A stretch of DNA of 64,000 nt from Maridesulfovibrio salexigens DSM 2638 (GTDB taxonomy: Bacteria; Desulfobacterota; Desulfovibrionia; Desulfovibrionales; Desulfovibrionaceae): positions 3,985,501-4,049,500 of the forward strand of contig NC_012881.1 of assembly GCF_000023445.1 (NCBI RefSeq), in the 5' to 3' direction. The notes below the pieces were generated by a model. That model worked only from the letters and a program-made list of their open reading frames with translations. It did no database searches and was not told the origin of the DNA. Positions 7,381 through 16,390 of this stretch are shown piece after piece; the first letter of the stretch is position 1; each line of letters opens with the position of its first letter. Position numbers and translations under genes: made by a program.

Positions 7381-8694
7381 ATGAACATGACTAAAACCAG
7401 AATTTATACCATCAGCCTCGGCTGCCCGAAAAACAGAGTGGATACAGAAAGAATGCTTGGTGCATTCGGCGACAATATGATCGCAGCATCCACCGCTGAA
7501 GAATCAGACCTCGTACTGATCAACACCTGCGGATTTATCGGCCCTGCTACCGAAGAATCAGTGGACACCATCCTTGAAACTGCGGATGCCATCAAAGACC
7601 TGAATCCGCGCCCGGTACTGGCTGTAGCCGGATGCCTTGTCAGCCGTTACGGTAAACTGACTGAACAGATGCCGGAAGTAGACCTCTGGCTCTCCACTCA
7701 TGAGTTGGATCAATGGCCTGCGCTTGCCGCCAAAGCCCTGAGAAAAGAATTTCCCGTGGTTCAGCAACGCGCCATCAGCACCGGACCTGCTTACGCCTAC
7801 CTGAAGATCAGCGAAGGCTGTTCCCATTCCTGTAGATTCTGCACCATTCCCTCCATCCGCGGCCCCCATGTGAGCCGCAAGCTGGACGGACTGGTGGAAG
7901 AAGCCCGTTACATCCTTGATCAGGGCGTACCGGAACTTGTTATTGTGGGACAGGATACCACAGCCTACGGTTCAGACCTTGACGATAAGGAAACAAACCT
8001 GCGTGCCCTGATTGAAAAGCTGCTCCCGCTCAAGGGAATGGAATGGCTGCGACTCATGTACCTCTATCCCGCAGGGCTGACCGATTCCATGCTTTCCTTC
8101 CTTGCACAGGCCGGAAAACCGCTGCTGCCCTATTTTGACATTCCCATCCAGCACGCCCACCCGGATGTGCTGTCCTCAATGGGCCGCCCCTTTGCCCGCG
8201 ACCCTCGCAAGGTTATCGATCGGGTCCGCAAACATATTCCTGACGCGGTTCTGCGCACCAGTATCATTGTTGGCTATCCCGGCGAAACAGATGAGCATTT
8301 CAATACGCTGGTTGATTTTGTAAAGGAAACACGCTTCCAGAACCTTGGCGTATTTGCCTACCAGCCGGAAGAAGGAACCCCCGCCGGGGAAATGGAACAG
8401 CTGCCGGAAGAACTGCGCGAAGAACGCAGAGAGATACTCATGGAAGTACAGTCTGAAATCAGCCGCGAAATCCTCGAAGAAAAAGTAGGGGACACAATTC
8501 AGGTGCTGGTTGAAGAGCCCAACGATGAATGGCCCGGACTGTTCAACGGACGCGTCTGGTTCCAAGCCCCGGAAGTGGACGGCATTACCTACGTCAGTGC
8601 GCCTGAAGACGGCATGGAGCTGAAAGCGGGCATGATGGTTGAAGCCGAGATAGACAATGTCACGGATTATGATCTGGTGACTTTGGTTAAATAA
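7381..8694 (+). CDS. rimO: ribosomal protein S12 methylthiotransferase
   Basis: This 437-residue radical-SAM enzyme adds a methylthio group to the conserved aspartate of ribosomal protein S12. The N-terminal UPF0004 domain has its three cluster ligands at Cys15 (SLGCPKNRVD), Cys50 and Cys85. The radical-SAM CxxxCxxC is at Cys147, Cys151 and Cys154 (EGCSHSCRFC). RGPHVSR and the C-terminal TRAM domain (about 375-437) are typical of RimO rather than MiaB. The ATG at 7381 or the one at 7387 may be used; neither has a good Shine-Dalgarno. It is a single-gene unit ended by the hairpin at 8698. Confidence 0.96.
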   Translation: MNMTKTRIYTISLGCPKNRVDTERMLGAFGDNMIAASTAEESDLVLINTCGFIGPATEESVDTILETADAIKDLNPRPVLAVAGCLVSRYGKLTEQMPEVDLWLSTHELDQWPALAAKALRKEFPVVQQRAISTGPAYAYLKISEGCSHSCRFCTIPSIRGPHVSRKLDGLVEEARYILDQGVPELVIVGQDTTAYGSDLDDKETNLRALIEKLLPLKGMEWLRLMYLYPAGLTDSMLSFLAQAGKPLLPYFDIPIQHAHPDVLSSMGRPFARDPRKVIDRVRKHIPDAVLRTSIIVGYPGETDEHFNTLVDFVKETRFQNLGVFAYQPEEGTPAGEMEQLPEELREERREILMEVQSEISREILEEKVGDTIQVLVEEPNDEWPGLFNGRVWFQAPEVDGITYVSAPEDGMELKAGMMVEAEIDNVTDYDLVTLVK

Positions 8695-8697
8695 ATA

Positions 8698-8733
8698 AAT
8701 CCCCCTGACGCAAACGCATCAGGGGGATTTTCC
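8698..8733 (+). terminator. intrinsic terminator after rimO
   Basis: AATCCCCCTGACG and CGCATCAGGGGGATT form a near-perfect stem with a CAAA loop and a following TTT. It also sits at the end of the convergent gene at 8755 and probably works in both directions. Confidence 0.85.
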
Positions 8734-8754
8734 ATTTATTGCTGAAATTCTTTT

Positions 8755-9234
8755 TTACATATCTACAATTTCTACTTCGCGGTCTTTAAACTCGGGCATG
8801 GCTTCATATGAAGCAAGAATTCTGGCCCCTTCTACTACATAACGACTTATCTCATCCACGAGCTTACCACGCTTACAAAACACATTTTCCGGGGAATAAG
8901 TCATGCCGCTCTTGCCTGTAAGCTCAAGTGAAAACTTCAATCCGGCATGCGGGGTCATCTCTTTAGGGCCATGATCAGATTCCTGACCTGCAACTGTAAG
9001 CACCGCTTTCTTCAATACTTCCCGGTTTTCCCAGAAGCTTCTATTTAACTTAATGATTTCACCGTTACTGAATTCAAGTCTCGCAAGGGAAATCCCTTTA
9101 GAGAATTTGTATCCTGAAGAAAGAACAGGGCGAGGGGCTTTTCCACCTATCGAGTAAATCGCATAAGTACCCAGCGATGCAAAAACTGCAAGCCCGATAA
9201 AAAGGAATATGATTTTTTTTACTTTGCCATTCAC
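8755..9234 (-). CDS. small membrane-anchored protein of unknown function
   Basis: About 159 residues. One N-terminal transmembrane anchor (IIFLFIGLAVFASLGTYAIY) is followed by a soluble domain of roughly 125 residues with a single Cys in VFCKRGK. I do not recognise the family. The C-terminal part is acidic and the protein is expected to face the periplasm. No ATG is available. A GTG at 9234 has AGG nine bases upstream and is preferred over a TTG at 9243 that abuts the same AGG. It is the only gene on its strand between rimO and the next lipoprotein gene. Confidence 0.6.
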   Translation of the reverse strand: MNGKVKKIIFLFIGLAVFASLGTYAIYSIGGKAPRPVLSSGYKFSKGISLARLEFSNGEIIKLNRSFWENREVLKKAVLTVAGQESDHGPKEMTPHAGLKFSLELTGKSGMTYSPENVFCKRGKLVDEISRYVVEGARILASYEAMPEFKDREVEIVDM

Positions 9235-9336
9235 TGCCGCCAACCTGCTTCTTAACGATAACTTAATCTTCGAGGAAACAGGTTATTACCGAATTAAGAC
9301 AAAGCAATCAAGCAGGTATGTATTATAAACTCATAA

Positions 9337-11172
9337 CTAGCTGTCATTACAGCGAACTATCTTCGCGTCAGCCTGCTCTTTGCGTTCATAAGCTGCGGAG
9401 GCCTCCACTGCAGCGGCCCATGAATCAAAACGTCCAAACCGCACACAATACCATTTACGGTTATTTGCGGAAGGGACCTCGACCACGTAAGCCTCATAGC
9501 CTTGTCCAGCCAGACGCTTACGTACCTTGGCTGCTGATTTATGCTTACGGTTGGAACTCACCTGCACAGCGTAGTTGACGGGCTTGAGTCCGGCACTGAT
9601 CTTCGGTGCAGGCTTAGCCCTCTTAGCGACAACAGCTTTATTCTCAGAGGACTTACCCTTCTCACGCACATCAAAAAACTGCCATGCAAGCGGACCATCC
9701 AGCGGACGCGAGTAAATCAGGTACTGGCCTTCGCCATCGGACATAAAATTGAAGATATCATCCTCTTCCACTTTCATAGAGGAAACCACCCGCCCATCGC
9801 TGCGGTCAATAACCTGCAAGCGCACTGCCGGATAAACCCCGCCTTCTTCCATAGCAAAGGAAATGGTGGAATTAACGTCAAAGACAGCAACGCCCTGTCG
9901 TTTTTTTGATTTAGTAACTACGTTCAACCCCTTATATGATGGGGATTCCGTACGCACAGGCAAGGGCAAGGATAAAACCGGATCTCCATAAAAGACCAGA
10001 TCATAAATCGGGGAAAGCCCCTCCCCTTTAATTAAATTTTGGGCAAACTGAGCCCGGGCTTCAATTAAAGCATCACCAATACGATGTTTGCCGCTGAAAT
10101 AAGCCTTATGAAATTCCATAAGCAAGCGAGGTGTCCCACTGGAATCAACCCTGAAAACACGTCCGTCATCGAGTTCAGCTCGAATATCACCGCCACCCTT
10201 GCAGCCGGTCATCATTGCCAGTCCGCCACCGGAAGAGAGCACCACAGCTTCCGCCGGGGTAGGCATGGTTGAATTCAACGCAGCAACTTCACAGGAAGGA
10301 TTGAGCACCACAGGCAGCCCCGGCTTATATTCAAGTTCCATTATCGCTGAAACCGGAACAATTCCTTTGCCAGCCCGAAAGCCTTTGGAGGTGGCCTCAA
10401 GAGCCAGCCATTGCACCGAGACATCATCTTCTGCCAAGGACTGCGTTAACCTTTGCGGAGTTGCGCCCCCGGCTGCCCCGAGGTACCGAATCGCCTCAGG
10501 ACCTGCGATACCTTCCTGTTGCAGATTAAAAAAGAGAAGCTCCGAATCGGAAAGAGACTGAGCGGAAAAGCCTTCCCCGCCGATAAATGATACCGGCCAT
10601 GCCGGACGAAATTCACGGTCTCCGTACCAGCGTTCGTACTTTGCAGCCACACTCTCAGCCTCGGCACAATCACGGGCCGGAATCCTGCCCACCGGAAGCA
10701 TATTCTCCGGTGCAGAGTCCGAACCGCCATAGCCGTAATCGGAAAGATGGACTTCATTACCGGAATCAAAACGAGCAGGCGGAACGATGTCCCGGTTACC
10801 TAGAATAAGCACGGACATAAGTTTGCCGTCTTTGTTCAGTTTAGCCACCTGACTCTGAATACCGGCAACGACCTTCGCCTCAGACTCGGCAGTTCCGTTA
10901 GTCGAAGGAACCTTAACGATGACTGACTTTACACCTTCAAATTCTCGGTGCAGATAGGAAAAATAGCGGGCCGCACGCATAAAATCAGCAGTACAGACAA
11001 TCACATTCTTCTTTTCTTCAGTGTAAAGAGCGGAAGAAACCTTAACCGGATCGGCAACAGGCACAACCACGGGTTCAGCCGTGTTACCCACCCCCTTAAC
11101 CTTACACCCTGAGACCAGAACCATGCTCAGCAAAACCAGCAGGGGAATAAAAAATTTCTTAAGCTTAACCAT
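9337..11172 (-). CDS. lipoprotein with gingipain-like (peptidase C25) fold and C-terminal SPOR domain
   Basis: The product is 611 residues. The start at 11172 puts a type II signal peptide at the front (VLLSMVLVSGC; lipid Cys about residue 22). Residues about 55-410 follow the C25/gingipain layout: VLILGNRDIVPP, GGSDSAPENMLPVGRIPARD, LPVVLNPSCEV with the Cys in the nucleophile position, VVLSSGGGLAMM, and a closing FYGDPVLSLPLP. The catalytic histidine, normally in a GHG loop before the Cys, is not visible; that segment reads LEATSKGFRAG. A basic linker leads to a SPOR domain (about 533-611; NYAVQVSSNRK to WYCVRFGRF) that should bind denuded septal peptidoglycan. The start overlaps the heptosyltransferase stop by eight bases, so the two are translationally coupled. 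Confidence 0.7.
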   Translation of the reverse strand: MVKLKKFFIPLLVLLSMVLVSGCKVKGVGNTAEPVVVPVADPVKVSSALYTEEKKNVIVCTADFMRAARYFSYLHREFEGVKSVIVKVPSTNGTAESEAKVVAGIQSQVAKLNKDGKLMSVLILGNRDIVPPARFDSGNEVHLSDYGYGGSDSAPENMLPVGRIPARDCAEAESVAAKYERWYGDREFRPAWPVSFIGGEGFSAQSLSDSELLFFNLQQEGIAGPEAIRYLGAAGGATPQRLTQSLAEDDVSVQWLALEATSKGFRAGKGIVPVSAIMELEYKPGLPVVLNPSCEVAALNSTMPTPAEAVVLSSGGGLAMMTGCKGGGDIRAELDDGRVFRVDSSGTPRLLMEFHKAYFSGKHRIGDALIEARAQFAQNLIKGEGLSPIYDLVFYGDPVLSLPLPVRTESPSYKGLNVVTKSKKRQGVAVFDVNSTISFAMEEGGVYPAVRLQVIDRSDGRVVSSMKVEEDDIFNFMSDGEGQYLIYSRPLDGPLAWQFFDVREKGKSSENKAVVAKRAKPAPKISAGLKPVNYAVQVSSNRKHKSAAKVRKRLAGQGYEAYVVEVPSANNRKWYCVRFGRFDSWAAAVEASAAYERKEQADAKIVRCNDS

Positions 11173-12226
11173 TCCCCTTCTCCCTGCCTTTTGCGACTTT
11201 ACGTGAAATCTCATCCCAAACCATCTCAGCTGTAATATCAGTCATACATTTATGGTGCTTTTCCGGGCAGCTTTTACCACCGTGAAGCCCGCAAGGTCTG
11301 CATTTCAGATTATCAGGACTTTCCAGCACAGTAGAATCTGCGCCGCGTGGGAAAAAACCGAACCTGCGAACTGTCGGTCCGAACATAGCCACGAGCGGGA
11401 CATTCTGAATCCATGCAATGTGCATGGGACCGGAATCATTGGTCAGGTAAACATCCAACTGTCGAATATGGGCAGCCAGTTGTTGCAGGTTCAATTTACC
11501 GGACAGATCAATAACCTCTCCAGCTTGCTCAACCTGAGCAAGCACAGACTGGCAGAGTTCCTTTTCGCCAGGGCCGCCAAACAGGATTACCTTGAACCCT
11601 TCACGAATACACTTATCGATTACCCGGGCAAAATTCTGCTCCGGCCATTTCTTGGTTTCCCAAGTGGAACCGGGATGCACGCCGATAACCGGACCATCGC
11701 CCAATTCTCTAAAAAATTCTTCGGCTTCACTGATTCTGGCAGCGGGAAGTTCGAGCATTACATCAGGGGCCTCACCTGAAATCTCCAAAGGCTCACCGAG
11801 GGCAAGCAATCTCTCCACTTCTGCCAGCTCATCAAAACGCCGTTTCACAGTATTGGAATAAACAAAGCGGTTATACCACGGAGCATCGTAACCGATACGG
11901 TCCCTGATCCCGGTGGACATGGAAACCACAGCCGAACGCATGCTGGTATGTGCTGAGATCCAAAGGTCAAAGCCCTGCTTTCCCAGCTCAGCACCAAAAG
12001 AACGGGCCGCGCCCATGCCTTTCTGGGCACCACGCTTATCAAAACCGTACACCCCGGCAAGTTCCGGCTGGCCTTCAAATAAAGGCTCCACACCCTTACG
12101 CACAAAAAGATGAATTTCAGCGTCAGGAAAACGCAAGGCAAGAGCCTTGATAAAAGGCAATGTCAGTACTGCATCGCCAAGGAAGGCAGTCTGCCAAAGG
12201 GCTATTTTTTTATAGTTTTTGCTCAT
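11165..12226 (-). CDS. ADP-heptose:LPS heptosyltransferase family (GT9)
   Basis: This 353-residue GT9 glycosyltransferase is like WaaF/RfaF, which adds heptose to the LPS inner core at the cytoplasmic face. Family signs are WQTAFLGDAVLTLPFIKAL at the N-terminus, GVHPGSTWETKKWP before the donor domain, and LTNDSGPMHIAWIQNVPLVAMFGPT. The Cys-rich tail (CRPCGLHGGKSCPEKHHKC) is common in WaaF-like proteins. The stop overlaps the start of the SPOR lipoprotein gene. Repeat element C lies ten bases upstream of its ATG; no clear Shine-Dalgarno is seen. The exact acceptor sugar cannot be told. Confidence 0.88.
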   Translation of the reverse strand: MSKNYKKIALWQTAFLGDAVLTLPFIKALALRFPDAEIHLFVRKGVEPLFEGQPELAGVYGFDKRGAQKGMGAARSFGAELGKQGFDLWISAHTSMRSAVVSMSTGIRDRIGYDAPWYNRFVYSNTVKRRFDELAEVERLLALGEPLEISGEAPDVMLELPAARISEAEEFFRELGDGPVIGVHPGSTWETKKWPEQNFARVIDKCIREGFKVILFGGPGEKELCQSVLAQVEQAGEVIDLSGKLNLQQLAAHIRQLDVYLTNDSGPMHIAWIQNVPLVAMFGPTVRRFGFFPRGADSTVLESPDNLKCRPCGLHGGKSCPEKHHKCMTDITAEMVWDEISRKVAKGREKGNG

Positions 12227-12235
12227 TAATTATTT

Positions 12236-12347
12236 GATGCGCTACGCGCTTTTGCCTATTTAATTTCGCCTCCGGCGGCCAAAGAAACTTTTGCAAAGGT
12301 TTCTCTGGACTCTTCAAAACCTTATAATAGGGCTTCGCCGCTTCGGG
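12236..12347 (+). repeat. dispersed multi-hairpin element, copy C
   Basis: This is a full-length copy. It has the head hairpin GATGCGC-TAC-GCGC, TTTGCC, CGCCTCCGGCGG, GCCAAAGAAACTTTTGC, AAAGGTTTC, TCTGGACTCTTC, AAAACCTTATAATA and GGCTTCGCC. It occupies nearly all the gap between the DUF202 gene and the heptosyltransferase. Confidence 0.8.
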
Positions 12348-12364
12348 CTTAAAATTTTGCGGAA

Positions 12365-12754
12365 TTAGAAAAACATTTTTCCAGCTATGGAACTGACAAT
12401 CAGGATGACTCCCACAGCTACAGTAACCAGCATTTCAGGGTACGGAGTAGTCCAACGGACTCTGGCTCCAACGGTCTTTTCAAAACGATAAAACCGGAAG
12501 GCCGCACTGGTTAAAATCACCATTCCTGAAATAATGATAAAAATACCGAGAAAATTCATTTCTTTGAGCATTATCTCCGGGGTTCCGGGCAACATTTTCG
12601 CCATATACAATCTGGCCTTCTCAATCACAAATCCGAAGCCGAACAAGCCCAGCGCGGTCCGGCACCAAGACAGAAAAGTCCGCTCATTAGCCAGCAATGT
12701 GCGCATTCTGGCAAGTTCGTTGTTGTCCAGCAATTCCCTGTCATGTTCAGCCAT
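12365..12754 (-). CDS. DUF202 / YidH-family inner-membrane protein
   Basis: 129 residues from the ATG at 12754, picked because CGGAG lies seven bases upstream and because related proteins start at this point. An upstream in-frame extension looks non-coding. The sequence LARMRTLLANERTFLSWCRT is the family signature. Three membrane helices follow (about 35-52, 73-95 and 107-128). Function in bacteria is unknown; eukaryotic relatives carry the domain at the end of VTC-type proteins. It is monocistronic, with repeat element C just downstream. Confidence 0.8.
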   Translation of the reverse strand: MAEHDRELLDNNELARMRTLLANERTFLSWCRTALGLFGFGFVIEKARLYMAKMLPGTPEIMLKEMNFLGIFIIISGMVILTSAAFRFYRFEKTVGARVRWTTPYPEMLVTVAVGVILIVSSIAGKMFF

Positions 12755-12905
12755 TTGCCAACTCCGGATTTTCTGGTCTACACTTCTTGATCTTGAATAT
12801 ATATGCCTATAATCTGTAATGAGAATGCGGGCAACATTGTTCGCGAACTGGAACAACTTCCGGCCTCCAGCCAATTAAGGCGGGCCGCATCATAAAGGAT
12901 CGAAA

Positions 12906-13145
12906 ATGAAATACATCATGTTTGAGGATTTCTCAGGCGACCCGCTGCCCATACTTATCCCGAACCGTATCGGATACCTCGAATTCAGGGAACAGATCCC
13001 CTACACTAAAGTACTCTCCGCCGGATACGTGCAGCTGCGCCCCACAGGAATCACCTGCCACGGCGAAGCCAAAGAACTCAACGCAGCAGCCCGCGAAGAA
13101 GATGCAAAAATCATCTCTGATAAGCTGGAGGCACCGGAGTACTAA
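12906..13145 (+). CDS. small conserved-looking protein, 79 residues
   Basis: This short frame has its own AAGGA eight bases ahead of the ATG and ends just before a strong terminator, so it is very likely a real gene. It opens MKYIMFEDFSGDPLPILIPNRI, has a VLSAGYVQLRP strand and ends in an acidic and basic helix (EAKELNAAAREEDAKIISDKL). No signal peptide or membrane segment is seen. I do not recognise a functional family. It is transcribed divergently from the DUF202 gene. Confidence 0.7.
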   Translation: MKYIMFEDFSGDPLPILIPNRIGYLEFREQIPYTKVLSAGYVQLRPTGITCHGEAKELNAAAREEDAKIISDKLEAPEY

Positions 13146-13167
13146 ATCTGCTCCAAGCACACAGATT

Positions 13168-13213
13168 AAAAATGGGCGGTTCCAACTTGATTGTCGGAAC
13201 CGCCCATTTTTTT
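13168..13213. terminator. bidirectional intrinsic terminator
   Basis: AAAAATGGGCGGTTCC pairs perfectly with GGAACCGCCCATTTTT around a 12-base loop. The A-run and T-run allow use by the small gene on the plus strand and by glpX on the minus strand. Confidence 0.9.
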
Positions 13214-13232
13214 AATTCTTCAAGTATAAGTA

Positions 13233-14216
13233 CTAGTCGTACTTAACCGCACTGATCTTCATCAGCTTGTCCCATGTGTGGACAGCTTCGATGTGACGTA
13301 CGGTTCCGGTCTTGCCGCGCATGACCAGAGAGGTGGTTTCTGCACCGTAGCCGAGATAGCGTACACCACGCAGGAAAGTTCCGCCGGAAATACCGGTGGC
13401 TGAGAAAAAGATATCATCGCTCTTGACCAGATCGTTAACGGTCATGATGTTGCGCAGATCGTAGCCCTGATCTTCAAGGGCAGCTTTTTCAGCCTCGGAC
13501 TGAGGATCAAATTTAGCGAACATTTCGCCGCCCATGATGCGGATAGCGCAAGCGGAAAGAACACCCTCGGGAGTTCCGCCGGTACCGATCATAACATCAA
13601 CCGGACTGCGGGGATCTACAACCATGAGTGCACCGGCAACGTCACCGTCAGTGTGCAGCTGGATACGTGCCCCTGCATCACGGATTTCCTGAATCAGACC
13701 GTGGTGACGGGGTTTTTCCAGAACGAAGACAACGAGGTCGTCAACGTCCTTGTTCAGGGCCTTGGCGATTTTGACAAGGTTGTCTTTAACCGGAGCGTTG
13801 ATGTCGACCATATTCCTTGCGGCAGTGGGAACAACCAGCTTCTGCATGTAGTAGCTGGGACCCGGATCAAGCATCATTCCGGTGGGAGCAACGCCGACAA
13901 CAGAGATAGCGTTGGGGCGTCCGTATGCCAGCAGGTTGGTGCCTTCAACGGGGTCAACAGCAACGTCCATACCCGGACCTTCGCCAACGCCCAGCTTCTC
14001 GCCGTTGTAGAGCATGGGTGCATGGTCTTTCTCGCCTTCACCGATAACAACTGTACCGCTGATTTCAAGGCTGTTAAAACTCAAACGCATGGCATCGACT
14101 GCTGCCTGATCACCTGCGTTTTTATCACCCCGGCCCAGCCATCTGGCGGACGCCAGTGCTGCTGCCTCGGTTACCCTGACAAGGTCAAGAGCCAAATTTC
14201 TCTGGGGAGCTTCCAT
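13233..14216 (-). CDS. glpX: class II fructose-1,6-bisphosphatase
   Basis: This 327-residue GlpX-family enzyme removes the 1-phosphate of fructose-1,6-bisphosphate in gluconeogenesis. It carries the metal and phosphate motifs VVIGEGEKDHAPMLYNGE, DVAVDPVEGTNLLAYG and GTGGTPEGVLSACA, and a C-terminal GTVRHIEAVHTW. Length is normal. GGAGA is eight bases ahead of the ATG. It is a single gene between a strong terminator and a 375-base divergent promoter region. Fructose-6-phosphate produced here is the GlmS substrate. Confidence 0.96.
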   Translation of the reverse strand: MEAPQRNLALDLVRVTEAAALASARWLGRGDKNAGDQAAVDAMRLSFNSLEISGTVVIGEGEKDHAPMLYNGEKLGVGEGPGMDVAVDPVEGTNLLAYGRPNAISVVGVAPTGMMLDPGPSYYMQKLVVPTAARNMVDINAPVKDNLVKIAKALNKDVDDLVVFVLEKPRHHGLIQEIRDAGARIQLHTDGDVAGALMVVDPRSPVDVMIGTGGTPEGVLSACAIRIMGGEMFAKFDPQSEAEKAALEDQGYDLRNIMTVNDLVKSDDIFFSATGISGGTFLRGVRYLGYGAETTSLVMRGKTGTVRHIEAVHTWDKLMKISAVKYD

Positions 14217-14590
14217 TTATCTGTCTCCAAATGAGTGAAGTAAATTGTTTAAGTTTCGAGTAACAATGCATATGCCCATTACATAAAAAGGCCCGTCAGT
14301 CCAGCTTTCATATACTGATCCCGCACCCAAGAAGAGCCGACTGACAAGAAAGTTACAGCCGCATAATTAAGGAAAAATTCAGAAACGATGCACAGTTAGA
14401 AGAAAGTAATTTTCAGTGTTTTTCGCAGGAGCATAGCAGATGATGCTTTCTCGACAGTCTGGAGTTGATTTTTTGAGCATGCAAGCTTATTAAAGAAAAC
14501 ATCTAAACTTTTTTTAGAGCAACTGCCTGTATCTTTACTGCTATCACTCTGGGCAAAAACATTAAATATAAAGAACTTCGACCTGAAAAA
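14217..14590. promoter_or_regulatory. divergent regulatory region between glpX and the amidase gene
   Basis: The 374 bases hold no supportable gene. A possible promoter for the amidase is TTGATT (14465-14470), 17 bases, TATTAA (14488-14493), which would give a leader of about 90 bases. GTCAGTC near 14295 and GACTGAC near 14339 form 7-base arms 37 bases apart. Their order suits a folded glpX leader on the minus strand, but this is weak. Confidence 0.35.
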
Positions 14591-16354
14591 ATGCGCAAAT
14601 TTTTTATTCCAAACCTGATTATGGCACTATTCCTTGCAGGACTGCTTGTTTCTGTAATCCCTGCCAGTGCATTCGGAGCCAGTATCAAGGATGATTTCAC
14701 CATTGCCTGGAAGCAGTTCCATGCCCTTTCAAAAAACCAGAAGAAAGCCAAATACCGTTCTGAATGGGAAAAAGTCGGTAAAAAATTTCGTAACGTTTTC
14801 AAACGTTCCACCCGTGGCCAGTATGCTCCCAAATCACTATATTATCTCGGACGCACATACGAAGAGCTAGGTAACCGCAGCGGCATAAAAAAAGATTTCC
14901 GCACTGCAGTTGATTACTATGGGCGCATGATCTCAAATTTTCCATCCCACCAGTGGACGGATGACAGTATTTACCGCAGGGCCGAAATCAGGCTCCGCAA
15001 ACTGCATGAAAAAGATCTTGCCTATTCCGACTACCTGACCATCGTTCACCGCTACGCTAAATCGGACATGTATTCACAAGCCCGGAAGCGTCTGGACTCA
15101 ATGGACCGTAAAGGTGTTGCAGGCAAAAAAACCAAACACAAAAAGCCTTCAGGCACCATCATTCCCGCTCAGAAAGCTTCCACAACAAGCAAGAGTAAAT
15201 CTTCAAGTAAGGCCAAACTACTTTCGGTCCGCTACACCAGCAGTGAAAGCTACACCCGCGTGGTTCTCGACCTTGATGAAGAGGTCCGCTACCGCTATCA
15301 AATCCTGAATCCGAATCAGAGCGTAAACCGCCCGCACAGACTATACATAGACCTTGAAAACACAGTTCTGGGTAACGGCGTACACAAGGCTACCCACGTT
15401 GCAGACGGAATCCTTAAGGATATCCGCTCCGGCCAGCGCGACCCGCGGACCACACGCGTAGTTCTGGATTTCAACTCCATGCAGGACTACAAAATATTTC
15501 CGCTGGAAAACCCCTTCCGACTGGTCGTCGATGTTCAGGCACCGGAAGAAGGCAAGGTAGTGGAAAACAAGAGTCCTGTTCGTCATTCCACACCCAAAAA
15601 ATCCAAACCCCAAAAATATACCCCCCCGGCAAACAGCAAAAAAATGGCCGGAGATTTACTCGAACAACTGGGACTTACCTTCAAGACAATCATGCTTGAT
15701 CCCGGTCACGGCGGTAAGGACCCCGGTGCATCCGCCAATGGACTCAAAGAAAAAGACATCAACCTGCGTTTTGCCAAGATTCTTGCCGCCAAACTGAAAA
15801 AGGCCGGATTCTCGGTAATGTACACAAGAAGCACAGACAAGTTCATCCCTCTTGAAGAAAGAACCGCCATGGCGAACATCAAGAAGGCAGACATGTTTAT
15901 TTCCATCCACTGCAACGCGCACCGCAGCGCCAAGATCAATGGTATTGAAACATATACCTTGAACCTTGCCCGCAACCGTAATGCAGTTCGTGTAGCAGCC
16001 CGTGAAAACGCAGTTTCTGCCAAGAGGATCAGCGATCTACAGGTCATCCTTACCGACCTGATGCTCAATTCCAAAATGAAGGAAAGCAAGGATCTGGCTA
16101 AAAATATTCACACCGGATCACTGAAAAGCATCCGCAAGAAATGGTCGGTACACGATCAGGGTGTGCGCGAAGCACCTTTCTACGTGCTTATGGGAGCAAA
16201 GATGCCCTCAGTCCTTATCGAACTGGGCTATCTGACCAACCGCACCGAAGCTAAGCGCCTTAAAACGGACCGCTACCTTTCTTATATTGCAGATGGTATC
16301 GTAAAAGGTGTATTGGATTACAAGAAGCAGATTGAAAGGTATGCCAGCCTTTAG
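14591..16354 (+). CDS. N-acetylmuramoyl-L-alanine amidase (AmiC-type) with AMIN domain
   Basis: The product is 587 residues, exported (signal LIMALFLAGLLVSVIPASAFG). Residues about 35-175 are a TPR-like helical module with YYLGRTYEELGNR. A lysine-rich linker follows, then an AMIN domain (about 205-315; YTRVVLDLDEEVRYRY, PHRLYIDLENT, FRLVVDVQAP) that targets the division site. The Amidase_3 domain (about 365-582) has the zinc set LDPGHGGKDPG, EERTAMAN and SIHCNAH, and the catalytic-type ELGYLTN. It should cleave the MurNAc-L-Ala bond during cell separation. It is longer than Escherichia coli AmiC because of the helical N-terminal module. Confidence 0.93.
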   Translation: MRKFFIPNLIMALFLAGLLVSVIPASAFGASIKDDFTIAWKQFHALSKNQKKAKYRSEWEKVGKKFRNVFKRSTRGQYAPKSLYYLGRTYEELGNRSGIKKDFRTAVDYYGRMISNFPSHQWTDDSIYRRAEIRLRKLHEKDLAYSDYLTIVHRYAKSDMYSQARKRLDSMDRKGVAGKKTKHKKPSGTIIPAQKASTTSKSKSSSKAKLLSVRYTSSESYTRVVLDLDEEVRYRYQILNPNQSVNRPHRLYIDLENTVLGNGVHKATHVADGILKDIRSGQRDPRTTRVVLDFNSMQDYKIFPLENPFRLVVDVQAPEEGKVVENKSPVRHSTPKKSKPQKYTPPANSKKMAGDLLEQLGLTFKTIMLDPGHGGKDPGASANGLKEKDINLRFAKILAAKLKKAGFSVMYTRSTDKFIPLEERTAMANIKKADMFISIHCNAHRSAKINGIETYTLNLARNRNAVRVAARENAVSAKRISDLQVILTDLMLNSKMKESKDLAKNIHTGSLKSIRKKWSVHDQGVREAPFYVLMGAKMPSVLIELGYLTNRTEAKRLKTDRYLSYIADGIVKGVLDYKKQIERYASL

Positions 16355-16390
16355 CCCGACTAACCGCTAAGACCAGTTTCAGGAAAAATC

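Noticed and set aside
11252-11779. 175-codon plus-strand frame over the heptosyltransferase gene
   Set aside because: Antisense shadow; the minus-strand GT9 motifs are complete.
13653-14234. 193-codon plus-strand frame over glpX
   Set aside because: Antisense to a well-conserved enzyme; Cys- and Asn-rich translation without motif.
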